A stretch of DNA of 64,000 bases from Aureimonas sp. ME7. Lineage in GTDB: Bacteria; Pseudomonadota; Alphaproteobacteria; Rhizobiales; Rhizobiaceae. The position numbers and the translations under genes are program-made. Where the stretch lies: the NCBI RefSeq assembly GCF_903970965.1, contig NZ_CAJCKW010000003.1, positions 62,001-126,000 of the forward strand, written 5' to 3'. Of this stretch, positions 51,684 to 62,830 are shown piece after piece (the stretch's first letter is position 1; each line of letters begins with the position of its first letter). Below the pieces are notes generated by a model. It was given only the letters and a program-made list of their open reading frames with translations. It ran no database searches and had not been told where the DNA came from.

Positions 51684-53882
51684 TCAGGCAGCCGCAGCCG
51701 GCGCGAAACGCCCGTAGAAGCTTTCGCCCCGCTCGGCCATCTCGCGCAGGAGCGGCGTCGGCGCGAAGCGTTCGCCGTGCTTTTCGGCCAAGCGTTCGCA
51801 TAGGGCGACGAAGGCCTTCACGCCCATCCCGTCGATATAGCTGATCGTTCCGCCGGTGTAGGGCGCGTAGCCGAAGCCGAGGATCGAGCCGACATCGGCC
51901 TCGCGCGGGTCCGTGACGACGCCTTCTTCGACCGTGCGCGCCGCCTCCAGCGCCATGGTCACCAGGAAACGCTGCTTCAGTTCAGTGAAATCGACGTCCT
52001 CCGCCTTCTGCTGCGGGAAACGCTCCTTGAGGCCCGGCCAGAGATGCTTCTTCGCAGGCTTGGCGGGATAGTCGTAGAAGCCCTTGCCGGCCTTGCGGCC
52101 GAGCCGGCCTTCGCCGTCCACCATGTCGTTGACGAGCGCGAGATGGCGCGGGTCGATCGCCCCTTCGCCGACGTCGCGGATCGTCGCGCGCATGATCCGC
52201 TGGCTGAGATCGACCGCCGTCTCGTCGTTGAGCGCGAGCGGCCCGACCGGCATGCCGGCGAACTTCGCCGCGTTCTCGATCATCACTGGGGGCACGCCCT
52301 CGACCAGCATGTCGTAGGCTTCCGTCATGTAGCGAAGCACGCAGCGGTTGGCGAAGAAGCCACGCGTGTCGTTGACGACGATGGGCGTCTTCTTGATGGC
52401 GCGCACGAAGTCCAATGCCACGGCGAGCGCCCGGTCGCCCGTCCGCTGGCCGAGGATCACCTCGGTCAGCATCATCCGGTCCACCGGCGAGAAGAAGTGG
52501 ATGCCGATGAAACGCGCCGGATCGGGGAAGGCCTCCGCCAGACCCGTGATCGGCAGGGTCGAGGTGTTGGACGCGTAGATCGCCTCCGGCTTCAGGACTT
52601 CCGCGACGCGCCGCGTCACCTCCGCCTTCACCTCGCGGTCCTCGAATACCGCCTCGATCACGAGGTCGGCGTCGGCGAGCGCCGCGTAGTCCGGTGTCGC
52701 GTGGATCAGGGCGAGCGTGGCCTCGCCCTCATCGGCCTTGGCGCGGCCTTTCTTGACGAGGGCTTCCAGAAGGCCAGCGGAATGGGCCTTGCCCTTGTCG
52801 GCGGCGGCCTGATCCCGGTCCACTAGCGCGACGGAGATGCCGGCGCGCGCGGCGACGAAGGCGATGCCGGCGCCCATGAAGCCGGCGCCGACGACGCCGA
52901 TCTTGGCGATCCGCGTTTCGGGCACGCCCGCCGGTCGCCGGGCGCCCTTGTTGAGCGCCTGCATGGAGACGAACAGCGAGCGGATCATCATCGCCGCTTC
53001 CGTGGTCTGCAGAACCTCCGTGAAATAGCGCTGCTCGACACGGAGCGCCGCGTCGATCGGCAGGAGCAGGCCCTCGTAGACGCATTTCACGATGGCGCGC
53101 GCGCCGGGATAGTTGTCGGCCGTTTCCTTGCGGTAGAGCGAGGCGACGGCGGGCCAGACCTGGGCGCCGGCCGGCGAATAGACCGGGCCGGACGGGAGCT
53201 TGAAGCCCTTCTCGTCCCAGGCCTTCACCGGCTTCAGGCCGGCGCGCAGCATGTCCTTGGCGCGCGCGACGAGTTCCTCGTCCGGCACCACCTCGTCGAT
53301 CAGCTTCATGCCCTTGGCCTTGGCGGCCGACAGCGTCTCGCCCTTCAACAGCATCTGGAGCGCGCTTTGCGTGTCCGCGAGGCGCGGCACGCGCTGCGTG
53401 CCGCCGGCGCCGGGAAAGATGCCGACCTTGACCTCCGGCAGGCCCATCTTGGCGCTCTGAGCCGCGATCCGCCCGTGGCAAGCCAGCGCCAGCTCGAAGC
53501 CGCCGCCCATGCAGGTGCCGTTGATCGCCGCGACATAGGGCTTGCCGGAGGTTTCCAGCTTGCGCCAGATCCGGCCCATCTCGCCGCAGCGGGCGAAAAG
53601 CTCGGCCACCGCGCCCTCGCGATCCGTCGCCTTTCTCGCCTGGAAAGCCTCGAACATGGCGCTCAGCATCTTCAGATCGGCGCCGCCGGTGAACGAGCCC
53701 GCCTTGCCGGACGTGATGACGACGCCCTTCACCGCCTCGTCGCTTGCGAAAGCATCGACGAAGCGTTCGATCTCGCCGAGAACTTCCTCGGTGAAGACGT
53801 TCATCGAGCGATCGGGCATGTCCCAGGTCACGAGTGCCAGACCATCCGCGTCGATATCGATGGTGAAATTGCGAAGATCCAT
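51684..53882 (-). CDS. fadJ: Fatty acid oxidation multifunctional protein (FadB/FadJ-like)
   Basis: A 732-aa enzyme that joins enoyl-CoA hydratase/isomerase (residues 1-~300; AAINGTCMGGGFELALACHG, GIFPGAGGTQRVPRL) with 3-hydroxyacyl-CoA dehydrogenase (~315-700; VGAGFMGAGIAFVAARAGI, NTSTLPITGLAEA, FIGIHFFSPVDRM). It catalyses two successive steps of beta-oxidation. The thiolase and acyl-CoA dehydrogenase genes lie upstream on the same strand, with the EAL gene between. The start MDLRNFTID was chosen over an upstream ATG. The symbol is by similarity; fadB versus fadJ is not settled. Confidence 0.93.
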   Translation of the reverse strand: MDLRNFTIDIDADGLALVTWDMPDRSMNVFTEEVLGEIERFVDAFASDEAVKGVVITSGKAGSFTGGADLKMLSAMFEAFQARKATDREGAVAELFARCGEMGRIWRKLETSGKPYVAAINGTCMGGGFELALACHGRIAAQSAKMGLPEVKVGIFPGAGGTQRVPRLADTQSALQMLLKGETLSAAKAKGMKLIDEVVPDEELVARAKDMLRAGLKPVKAWDEKGFKLPSGPVYSPAGAQVWPAVASLYRKETADNYPGARAIVKCVYEGLLLPIDAALRVEQRYFTEVLQTTEAAMMIRSLFVSMQALNKGARRPAGVPETRIAKIGVVGAGFMGAGIAFVAARAGISVALVDRDQAAADKGKAHSAGLLEALVKKGRAKADEGEATLALIHATPDYAALADADLVIEAVFEDREVKAEVTRRVAEVLKPEAIYASNTSTLPITGLAEAFPDPARFIGIHFFSPVDRMMLTEVILGQRTGDRALAVALDFVRAIKKTPIVVNDTRGFFANRCVLRYMTEAYDMLVEGVPPVMIENAAKFAGMPVGPLALNDETAVDLSQRIMRATIRDVGEGAIDPRHLALVNDMVDGEGRLGRKAGKGFYDYPAKPAKKHLWPGLKERFPQQKAEDVDFTELKQRFLVTMALEAARTVEEGVVTDPREADVGSILGFGYAPYTGGTISYIDGMGVKAFVALCERLAEKHGERFAPTPLLREMAERGESFYGRFAPAAAA

Positions 53883-54027
53883 GCGGTTCTCTCCCGAAAG
53901 ATGGGCCGTCATTTGATGAAGGCGGATGTTTGCTTGGCTAAGGAAGTGCTGGCGAAGTCACCTTCAGGATTTCCCAAGATCTGAAGGCTATTGTCGATTC
54001 GAAAATCGGAAGGGCGGAGCGCCGGGA

Positions 54028-54813
54028 ATGACCATGGATTGCGAAGGATGCCGATCGGGCGAGAAGCTCGACTTCGACTTCTCCATGGCGTTCCAGCCGA
54101 TCTTCGACCTTCGCCAAAGCCGCGTCTGGGGCTACGAGGCGCTGATCCGGGGCCTGAACGGCGAAGGGGCCTACAGCATCTTGTCGCGCGTCTCGCCCGA
54201 GCAGAAGTACCGGTTCGATCAGGCCTGCCGCGTCAAGGCGATCGAGCTCGCCGCCCGCCTGTTTCCGCGCGGGGAAGGCCTGCGCCTGTCGATCAACTTC
54301 CTGCCGAACGCCGTCTACGAGCCGGCCGCCTGCCTGCGCGCGACGCTTGCTGCCGCGCGCCGCCACGACTTTCCGCTCGAAGCGATGATGTTCGAGTTCA
54401 CGGAGAACGAGGAGATCGTCGACACCGGCCATCTCCACAACATCCTCGCCGAATACCGCCGGCAGGGCTTCATCACCGCGCTTGACGACTTCGGTGCCGG
54501 CTATGCCGGGCTGACGCTGCTCGCCGACTTCCAGCCCGACCTCATCAAGCTCGATATGAAGCTCATCCGCGGCATCGAGACGAGCCGCCCGCGGCAGGTG
54601 ATCGTCGCCTCCATCGCGGCGGCCGCGCGCGCGCTCGACATCGAGGTGCTGGCGGAAGGTATCGAGACCGAGGACGAGTTCACCGTCCTGAAAGCGGCCG
54701 GCATCGCGCTTTTCCAAGGATACTGGTTCGCCCGGCCCGCCTTCGAAGCCCTGCCGACGATCGGCAGCCAAGTTCGCGCCACGCACCGTTTCGACCAAGC
54801 CCTGATCGCCTGA
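54028..54813 (+). CDS. EAL-domain cyclic di-GMP phosphodiesterase
   Basis: A 261-aa stand-alone EAL domain. The catalytic set is intact: YEALIRG, FEFTENEE, ALDDFGAGYAGL, LIKLDMKL, LAEGIETEDE and QGYWFARP. It should hydrolyse c-di-GMP to pGpG. A short Cys-containing N-terminus (MTMDCEGCRSGEKLD) precedes it; a fuller sensor domain is absent. It is on the opposite strand to the surrounding beta-oxidation genes, and its 3' end lies 8 nt from the thiolase stop. Confidence 0.92.
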   Translation: MTMDCEGCRSGEKLDFDFSMAFQPIFDLRQSRVWGYEALIRGLNGEGAYSILSRVSPEQKYRFDQACRVKAIELAARLFPRGEGLRLSINFLPNAVYEPAACLRATLAAARRHDFPLEAMMFEFTENEEIVDTGHLHNILAEYRRQGFITALDDFGAGYAGLTLLADFQPDLIKLDMKLIRGIETSRPRQVIVASIAAAARALDIEVLAEGIETEDEFTVLKAAGIALFQGYWFARPAFEALPTIGSQVRATHRFDQALIA

Positions 54814-54821
54814 GGCGGGCA

Positions 54822-56030
<1,209 letters not shown>

Positions 56031-56050
56031 CGGTCGAAACTCCCGGGATC

Positions 56051-57847
56051 TTAGAAGGCGTCGGCGTCGAGCGCCATCATCGTGTCGGCGCCCGTCGAAA
56101 TGCGGGCGAGGTGGGCTGATGTTTCCGGCATCAGCCGCTCCATGAAGAAGCGCGCGGTGACGAGCTTGTTCTCAAGGAACGATGTATCGCCGTTCGCGCC
56201 CGCCGCCAGCTTCGCTTGCGCGATCTTCGCCATGCGACCCCACATGTAGCCGAGCGCGACGAGGCCGAAGAGATGCATGTAGTCGTTGGAGGCGGCGCCC
56301 GCGTTGTCGGGCTTGCCCATCGCGTTGCCCATCAGCCAGAGCGTTGCGGCCTGAAGATCGTTCAGCCCCTTCTTCAGCGTCTTGGTGAAGGGCGCCATGG
56401 CTTCGTCGGCGCGGTGCTCCTCGCAGAAGGCGCCCACCTCCTTGAAGAAGGCCTGGATCGCGCGGCCGTTGTTGAGCGCCAGCTTGCGGCCGACGAGATC
56501 CAGCGCCTGGATGCCGTTGGCGCCCTCGTAGATCTGCGCGATGCGCGCATCGCGAACGAACTGCTCCATGCCCCATTCGGCGACATAGCCGTGGCCGCCA
56601 TAGACCTGCTGGGCGAGGACCGCGTTCTCGAAACCCTTGTCGGTGAGGACGCCCTTGATGACGGGGGTGAGGAGACCCATCCAGTCGTCGCCGCCCTCGC
56701 GCGCCTTGTCGTCGGGCGAGCGGTGGGACAGATCGCCCTGGAGCGCAGTCCAAAGGATCAGGGCGCGGCCCGCCTCGTTGATCGCGCGGATCGTCATCAG
56801 CATGCGGCGCACGTCCGGGTGGACGATGATCGGGTCGGCGGCCTTGGTGCCGTGCTTGGTGCCCGAGAGCGCCCGGCCCTGCAACCGGTCGCGCGCATAG
56901 GCGACGGCGTTCTGATAGGCGATCTCGGAGATCGCCAGCCCCTGGACGCCGACGCCGAGCCGCGCCTCGTTCATCATCGTGAACATGGCGCGAAGACCCT
57001 TGTCGGCCTCGCCGATCAGCCAGCCGGTCGCCCCGTCGTAGTTCATCACGCAAGTTGCGTTGCCGTGGATGCCCATCTTTTCTTCGAGCGAGCCGCAGGA
57101 CACGGCGTTGCGCGCGCCTGCGTTCCCCGCCGCATCAGGCACGAACTTCGGCACGATGAAGAGCGAGATGCCCTTCACGCCCTCCGGCGCGCCCTCAATG
57201 CGGGCGAGCACGAGGTGGACGATGTTCTCCGACAGGTCGTGCTCGCCGGCCGAGATGAAGATCTTCTGGCCGGTGATGGCATAGGTGCCGTCGCCTTGCG
57301 GCACGGCCTTGGTGCGTAGGAGGCCGAGGTCGGTGCCGGCGTGGGGCTCGGTGAGGTTCATCGTGCCGGTCCAGACGCCGTCCACCATCTTGGGCAGATA
57401 GAGCGCCTTCTGCTCGGGCGAGCCGTGGCTTTCGATCGCTGCGATCGCGCCGCGCGTCAGGCCGGGATACATGGCGAAGGCCATGTTGGCTGAGGACAGG
57501 AACTCGTTCACCGCCGCCGCCAGCGTGTGCGGCAGGCCCTGGCCGCCATAGGCGGAGTCGGCCGACAGCGAGCCCCAGCCGGCCTCGCGGAACCGCCCGT
57601 AGGCCTCCCGAAAGCCGGTGGGCGTCGCGACCGACCCATCCTCGGCACGTCGGCAGCCTTCGCGGTCGCCGACCTGGTTGAGCGGCAGGAAGACGTCCGA
57701 GGCGAAACGACCGGCCTCGTTGAGGATCGCCTCCACCACATCGGGTGCGGCGTCGGAAAAGCCGGAAAGGTTGTCGTGCCGCTGCCACCCGAGAACGTCG
57801 TTGAGGACGAAGAGCGTGTCTTGAACGGGGGCTTGGTAGACCGGCAT
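56051..57847 (-). CDS. Acyl-CoA dehydrogenase with C-terminal extension
   Basis: A 598-aa flavoenzyme for the first step of beta-oxidation. Motifs include MNLTEPHAGTDLGLLRTKA, GTYAITGQKIFISAGEHDL, KMGIHGNATCVMNYDGATGWLIGE, and QVYGGHGYVAEWGMEQFVRDARI. The length and start (MPVYQAPVQDTLFVLNDVL) fit the long acyl-CoA dehydrogenase group of alphaproteobacteria. A palindromic operator candidate is just upstream, so the thiolase and this gene are likely controlled together. Confidence 0.93.
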   Translation of the reverse strand: MPVYQAPVQDTLFVLNDVLGWQRHDNLSGFSDAAPDVVEAILNEAGRFASDVFLPLNQVGDREGCRRAEDGSVATPTGFREAYGRFREAGWGSLSADSAYGGQGLPHTLAAAVNEFLSSANMAFAMYPGLTRGAIAAIESHGSPEQKALYLPKMVDGVWTGTMNLTEPHAGTDLGLLRTKAVPQGDGTYAITGQKIFISAGEHDLSENIVHLVLARIEGAPEGVKGISLFIVPKFVPDAAGNAGARNAVSCGSLEEKMGIHGNATCVMNYDGATGWLIGEADKGLRAMFTMMNEARLGVGVQGLAISEIAYQNAVAYARDRLQGRALSGTKHGTKAADPIIVHPDVRRMLMTIRAINEAGRALILWTALQGDLSHRSPDDKAREGGDDWMGLLTPVIKGVLTDKGFENAVLAQQVYGGHGYVAEWGMEQFVRDARIAQIYEGANGIQALDLVGRKLALNNGRAIQAFFKEVGAFCEEHRADEAMAPFTKTLKKGLNDLQAATLWLMGNAMGKPDNAGAASNDYMHLFGLVALGYMWGRMAKIAQAKLAAGANGDTSFLENKLVTARFFMERLMPETSAHLARISTGADTMMALDADAF

Positions 57848-57875
57848 GGAACCCTCCCGGGACGATCCAAAATTT

Positions 57876-57895
57876 TGACGTTTGCGTAAACGTCA
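57876..57895. promoter_or_regulatory. Operator-like palindrome upstream of acyl-CoA dehydrogenase
   Basis: TGACGTTTGCGTAAACGTCA is a 20-bp inverted repeat with nine of ten pairs matched. It lies 29 nt before the acyl-CoA dehydrogenase start. It resembles the TTTACGTnnACGTAAA-type sites of LiuR-like MerR regulators of branched-chain and fatty acid breakdown in proteobacteria (assignment inferred). Confidence 0.6.
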
Positions 57896-58044
57896 CTTGT
57901 TGGAGATATACGCCTGGATCGTGACCGGATCAAGAAGGAGCGCGGGCCAGGGACGAGAAGTTCCGCGTCATCCAATTCCGCCCTTGAGATCGCCGTTGGA
58001 GCCTGAAACAGAGGATGGAACATTCAAGCGAAGGGTTCCCTCCC

Positions 58045-59871
58045 ATGTTCCAGAGCTTCGACGAAACCTCCGAATCCGGCGAAAGCGCCTCGCGCGTCGA
58101 GCGGCTCCGGGCGAGCCTGGCGGAGGTCGGGGTCGACGGGTTCCTGATCCCGCGCGCCGACGAGCACCAGGGCGAGTATATCGCGCCTTCGGCCGCGCGC
58201 CTTGCCTGGGCGACGGGCTTCACCGGGTCGGCGGGGATGGCCTTGGTGCTGCCGACGAGCGCCGCGATCTTCGTGGACGGGCGCTACACCGTGCAGGTGC
58301 GAGCGCAGGTCGACGGCGGCGTCTTCTCCTATGAGAGTTCGGTGGATACCCCGATCGGCACCTATCTGCGCGAGCATGCGAAGGGCCTTCGGATCGGCAT
58401 CGACCCCTGGCTTCACACGCTCGCCGAGGTGGCATCGCTGCGCGAGGCGATGCGCGACGCCGGGGGCGAACTGGTATCCTTGAAGGCCAATCCGCTCGAT
58501 CGCGTCTGGCAGGACAGGCCCCTGCCGCCCAAGGGCGCGGTGTCGGCACACCCGTTGGAATATGTCGGCCGCTCGGGCGCCGAGAAGCTCGCCGACATCC
58601 GGGCCGCCTTGACGAAGGCGAAGGCGGACGCCGTGGTTCTCACCGATCCGTCCTCGATCGCCTGGGTCTTCAACATCCGCGGGTCGGACGTGCCGCACAC
58701 GCCCTTGCCGCTCTCCTTCGCGCTGATCCCGGCGGAGGGGCGCGCAAGCCTCTTCATCGACGCCGAGAAGCTAGGAGAGGATGCACGGGGCGCCTTGCGC
58801 GAACTCGCCGACATCGCGCCGCCGGACGCGCTGGAAGGCGCGCTCGCCAAGCTTTCGGACGGTGCCCGCATCATGCTCGATCCTGCGCTCGCCGCCGAGC
58901 GGCTGCACGAGGTCGTGGACGGGGCGGGCGGCACGGTCGTCGAGAAGCCCGATCCCGCCCGCCTGCCGCGCGCCCGCAAGAACGCGGTGGAGATCGAAGG
59001 CTCGCGGCGCGCGCACATCCGCGACGGCGCCGCCGTCACGGCCTTCCTCGCCTGGCTCGACGCGCAGGCACCCGGCACGGTGGACGAGATCGGCGCGGCC
59101 GAGGCTCTGGAAGGTTTCCGTATCCGCTTCGGCGAGGCGGACGGGATGCCGGTGCGCGACCTTTCCTTCGATTCCATCTCCGCCGCCGGCCCGCACGCGG
59201 CGCTGCCGCACTACCGCGTCAATCGGCAGTCGAACCGGGTGCTCGGAGAGGGCGAGGTGTACCTCATCGATTCCGGCGCCCAGTTCTCCGACGGCACCAC
59301 CGACATCACCCGCACGGTGGCGATCGGCGACGTGCCGGATGAGGTGAAGCACAAGTTCACGCTGGTGCTGAAGGGAATGATCGCGATCACCCTTGCCCGC
59401 TTCCCCGTCGGAACGAGAGGCGTCGATCTCGACCCCCTCGCGCGCGGCGCGCTTTGGCAGGCGGGCTGCGACTACGCGCACGGTACGGGCCACGGGATCG
59501 GCTCCTATCTTGCCGTCCACGAGGGGCCGCAGTCGATCTCCAAGCGCGGCATGGCCGTTCTGGAGGAGGGGATGATCGTGTCCGACGAGCCCGGCTACTA
59601 CCGGGAAGGCGCCTTCGGCATCCGCATCGAGAACCTGATCCTGGTGCGTCCCGCCGAGCCGATCCCGGGCGGCGATCTGCCCATGCACGGGTTTGAAACG
59701 CTGACCTTCGCACCGATCGACCGGCGACTGATCCTAGCCGATCTCATGAGCCCCGAGGAGCGTCGGTGGCTCGACGCCTATCATGCCGAGGTGCGCGAGA
59801 AGATCGGGCCGCGTTTGTCCGCCGAGGACCGGTCCTGGCTGGAAGCCGCGACCCGGCCGCTCGGCGCCTAG
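58045..59871 (+). CDS. pepP: Xaa-Pro aminopeptidase (aminopeptidase P, M24 family)
   Basis: A 608-aa three-domain aminopeptidase P like those of eukaryotes: two creatinase-like N-terminal domains and a C-terminal pita-bread domain. Metal ligands lie in LIDSGAQFSDGTTDITRT (two Asp), GTGHGIGSYLAVHEGP (His), SDEPGYYREG (Glu) and GIRIEN (Glu). It removes N-terminal residues before proline. ATG 58045 with GAAGGG upstream was chosen; ATG 58015 would add ten residues. The end overlaps the convergent BA14K gene at CTAG. Confidence 0.92.
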   Translation: MFQSFDETSESGESASRVERLRASLAEVGVDGFLIPRADEHQGEYIAPSAARLAWATGFTGSAGMALVLPTSAAIFVDGRYTVQVRAQVDGGVFSYESSVDTPIGTYLREHAKGLRIGIDPWLHTLAEVASLREAMRDAGGELVSLKANPLDRVWQDRPLPPKGAVSAHPLEYVGRSGAEKLADIRAALTKAKADAVVLTDPSSIAWVFNIRGSDVPHTPLPLSFALIPAEGRASLFIDAEKLGEDARGALRELADIAPPDALEGALAKLSDGARIMLDPALAAERLHEVVDGAGGTVVEKPDPARLPRARKNAVEIEGSRRAHIRDGAAVTAFLAWLDAQAPGTVDEIGAAEALEGFRIRFGEADGMPVRDLSFDSISAAGPHAALPHYRVNRQSNRVLGEGEVYLIDSGAQFSDGTTDITRTVAIGDVPDEVKHKFTLVLKGMIAITLARFPVGTRGVDLDPLARGALWQAGCDYAHGTGHGIGSYLAVHEGPQSISKRGMAVLEEGMIVSDEPGYYREGAFGIRIENLILVRPAEPIPGGDLPMHGFETLTFAPIDRRLILADLMSPEERRWLDAYHAEVREKIGPRLSAEDRSWLEAATRPLGA

Positions 59872-60350
59872 CGGCAGAGCCGGCGGGGGCCGCCGGCGGG
59901 CTGGAACGTGCCGGTGTCGCGATCGAAGGAGCGATAGCGCTCCTCGCAGTAGCGGTACCATTCGCCGGTGAAGGGCGCCGGGCGCCCATCATGCCGGTAG
60001 GAAGGCGAGGGGGCCTCGGCGCTAGCGAGCGCGGCGTCGAGATCGTAGGCGAGGATCGCGCCGGCGGTCAGCGCCGGGTCGTCCCGGTAGAAGCCGGGGG
60101 CGGGCGGCGCCGGTTCGGCGTAGTAGAGGGGGCCGGCGACCTGCGGGCCGCCGAACGTGCCGGGATTGCGCTTGTAGACCGGAGGCGCCACCGCGAGCGG
60201 CACGGTCGGGATCGGGCCGGCGGGCGCGTAGACCGGGCGATTGTAGGGGTCGAGGCCGACGAATTCGCCCGCGCCGGCCGGTATCGAAGACCCGATCGCG
60301 ATGGCGACCCCCGCCGCGCAAAGGATCCAAGCTCGGTTCACAAGACGCAT
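59868..60350 (-). CDS. BA14K family protein, copy 1
   Basis: A 160-aa exported protein with a signal peptide (MRLVNRAWILCAAGVAIAIG), a Pro/Tyr-rich middle, and the BA14K C-terminal domain: WYRYCEERYRSFDRDTGTFQ ending PRRLCR. The Brucella BA14K protein is an immunoreactive lectin-like membrane protein; the exact role is unclear. The next gene encodes a related protein. Confidence 0.88.
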   Translation of the reverse strand: MRLVNRAWILCAAGVAIAIGSSIPAGAGEFVGLDPYNRPVYAPAGPIPTVPLAVAPPVYKRNPGTFGGPQVAGPLYYAEPAPPAPGFYRDDPALTAGAILAYDLDAALASAEAPSPSYRHDGRPAPFTGEWYRYCEERYRSFDRDTGTFQPAGGPRRLCR

Positions 60351-60437
60351 GGGGACCTCGCTTCTCCAGCCGTTCGTCGGATCATGGCGAGAAAGTGGCC
60401 GAGGGCGGGATCGGTTCCCGCCCTCGTCGATCATAGG

Positions 60438-60917
60438 TCAGCGGCAGAACTGCCGGGGGCCGTTATAGGGCTGGAACGTGCCCGAGCCGGGATCGAACGA
60501 CCGGTAGCGGGCCGCGCAGTAGCGGTACCACTCGCGGCTCCACGGTTCGGCCCGATAGGCCGGCGCGGCATAGCGGCGAACCGGACGCTCGACGTATCGC
60601 GGCTGCGCCGCGCTGGCGATCGCCGCGCCGACGCCGAGGCCCACGATCGCGCCCGCGACGGCGGCGCCTCCGCTGTGGCCGCGATGGCGATAATAGCCGC
60701 GGTTGCCGTAGTAGCCGCGACCGCCATAGTAGCCTCGGTTGCCATAGTATCGCGGGCCGCCCCAACCGGGACCGCCGCGATGATGGCGATAGAACGGGTC
60801 GGCCTTGGCCGCTGTCACGCCGACGAGGGGCGTTGCCGACGGCAGGGCCGCCGGCACCATGGTGAAGGCGAGAACCGCCGCCAGAACGCGGCCTCCCCAG
60901 AGTTTCGAGATGCGCAT
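60438..60917 (-). CDS. BA14K family protein, copy 2
   Basis: A 159-aa paralogue with a signal peptide, a Tyr/Gly/Arg-rich repeat zone (RGYYGGRGYYGNRGYY), a hydrophobic glycine segment (GAAVAGAIVGLGVGAAIASA), and the C-terminal domain WYRYCAARYRSFDPGSGTFQ ending PRQFCR. GGAGGTCATCCG precedes ATG 60917. Confidence 0.88.
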   Translation of the reverse strand: MRISKLWGGRVLAAVLAFTMVPAALPSATPLVGVTAAKADPFYRHHRGGPGWGGPRYYGNRGYYGGRGYYGNRGYYRHRGHSGGAAVAGAIVGLGVGAAIASAAQPRYVERPVRRYAAPAYRAEPWSREWYRYCAARYRSFDPGSGTFQPYNGPRQFCR

Positions 60918-61158
60918 CGGATGACCTCCGCTGAAACAAGTCTGTCTTACGATCTCAACAATCCTTCGCCTGAACGGTTCCTGAACGGGCACGGGCCTTG
61001 CATCCCATGCACGAAGACGTGCGCGATGCGAAGCGGCTGTGGCGAAGCGGTGTCGCCGGGGAAAAATTGATTAATATTTCGTAAACCGTGTTGCGTCAGG
61101 TGGAGAACGCCTGCAAGACCTAGTGCTTAGAGGCGCGCCCCGACCGGAGTCGACGAGG

Positions 61159-62661
61159 ATGAGTTCACCGCTGTCGTTCTTCTTCCGCCGGGACGGCCAG
61201 CGACCGGAGGAGCCGCGCTCCGAGCGCCTGGACTTTTCGGGAACCCTGATCGAGCCTGCGCCTCCCCGCGCACCCAATCCGCCGCCAGCATCTCAGCCCT
61301 CCACCTTCGTGCCGCCGCTCGACAATATCGGCCAGCGCAACGAGATCCTGAAGGTGCGCATCGGCGAGATGGCCGAGCGCCTCGGCGATCTGCGCACTCT
61401 GACGGACGATTTCTCGCAGCTGATCCACCCGATCGAGGCGATCGCCGAGGAACTGCCGAAATCCAAGGGGCGGGTTCTGGAACTCGAGGCGCTTCTCGCC
61501 CAGGAGATGGAAAGCGGGCAGGCGCTGCGCCGCGAGGTCGATCAGCTTCTGGGCCGCTATTCTACCGCCTCCAGCGACCTGTCCAGCGCGGTGGCGCGTG
61601 CCAGCCGGCTGGAGAACGCTCTGCGTGACCAGGAAACCGCCTTCGACGAGCAGCGCCTGACGCTGCGCGAGAAAACGACGCACGCCAACGCCTTGGAGCG
61701 CCAGCTCCTCGCCGAGGTCGAGCAGAACCAGTCGCTGCTCCTCGAAGTGAAGACGCTGCGGGCCGAATCGCAGAACGCCGACCAGTCGCTCGGCGACGCC
61801 GAGCGTATGCTGTCGGAGGTGAGCGAGCGGCGCCATATCCTGGAGCAGGAGAACCGGCGCCTCCAGAGCCTCGCCGAGGAGCAGGCCGTGGAACTCGTCA
61901 ATGCCGGCGAGCGGGGCGACGAGCTGGAAGCGCAGGTCGAGGCCCATCTCCAGACCATCGCGCTTCAGGAAACGCAGATCGCCTCCGAACAGGCGACCCG
62001 GCAAAAGGCCATCGGCCAGCTCGAGGCGGAACTGTCCGCCATCAAGACCGAGCGTTCGAGCTCCAACATGAAGATCGAGGCCCTGTCGGCAAGGCTGATG
62101 GCGACCGACCAGATCCTCGCCCAGGTGCGCGGCCAGCTGCGCGAGCGCGAGGAAGCCATGCGCGCGGCCGAGCGGGCCAACAAGGAAGCCGTCGCCGAGC
62201 GTTCGACCTTCGACCGGCGCCTGGAAGGGGCGAAGGGCGAGGCCGGCCGGCTTCTGGCGCAGCTCCAGGAGGCGCAGAAGGGCCGCGCCGACCTCGAAGC
62301 GCGCTGCGACATGCTGGTCAAGGCGCTGGCCGCCAAGGACGCCTCGCTGGAAGGCGCCACGACGCGCGCCGGCAACCTGTCGGACCGCGTGGAGGCGCTG
62401 ACGCTTCGTTTCGAGCAGGACCGGCAGACGCTGGAAGCGGCCAACCGCCGCCTGATCGAGGAGCTGCAGAACGAGAAGGCCGAGCGCACGCTCGCGCAAG
62501 GCGCGCTCGACATCGCGCGCGAGAACCGCTCGGCGCTGCAGCGCCAGAACGAAAGCCTCAAGCGCGCCACGCGCTCGCGCCACGCGGACGCCGGCGACGA
62601 GGCGGGGGGCGAGCCGGCATCCAACGTGCGGCCCTTCACGATCCCCGAAAAGGGAGACTGA
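61159..62661 (+). CDS. Long coiled-coil protein of unknown function
   Basis: A 500-aa protein with a short Pro-rich head (residues ~1-65), a coiled-coil from ~70 to ~480 with clear heptads (LRREVDQLLGRYSTASSDLS; IEALSARLMATDQILAQVRG), and a disordered tail (NVRPFTIPEKGD). The head-rod-tail shape resembles bacterial filament formers such as crescentin, but the sequence is not specific enough to claim this. GACGAGG precedes the ATG. Two smaller coiled-coil genes follow. Confidence 0.75.
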   Translation: MSSPLSFFFRRDGQRPEEPRSERLDFSGTLIEPAPPRAPNPPPASQPSTFVPPLDNIGQRNEILKVRIGEMAERLGDLRTLTDDFSQLIHPIEAIAEELPKSKGRVLELEALLAQEMESGQALRREVDQLLGRYSTASSDLSSAVARASRLENALRDQETAFDEQRLTLREKTTHANALERQLLAEVEQNQSLLLEVKTLRAESQNADQSLGDAERMLSEVSERRHILEQENRRLQSLAEEQAVELVNAGERGDELEAQVEAHLQTIALQETQIASEQATRQKAIGQLEAELSAIKTERSSSNMKIEALSARLMATDQILAQVRGQLREREEAMRAAERANKEAVAERSTFDRRLEGAKGEAGRLLAQLQEAQKGRADLEARCDMLVKALAAKDASLEGATTRAGNLSDRVEALTLRFEQDRQTLEAANRRLIEELQNEKAERTLAQGALDIARENRSALQRQNESLKRATRSRHADAGDEAGGEPASNVRPFTIPEKGD

Positions 62662-62830
62662 AACGGGCGCCGCGCTTCAAGCGTTGCCCGAAGCGGTGGG
62701 GTGGGAGCGCGGCCGATGGCCGGCCATGCGAAAAGCGCTCCAACCTATTGAATCGACGCATCGAAACATCGGAAGATCGGGTTCGGCTGATGAGCCGAAA
62801 CGGGAATAGCGGCGGCGAAGGATCGGCAAG

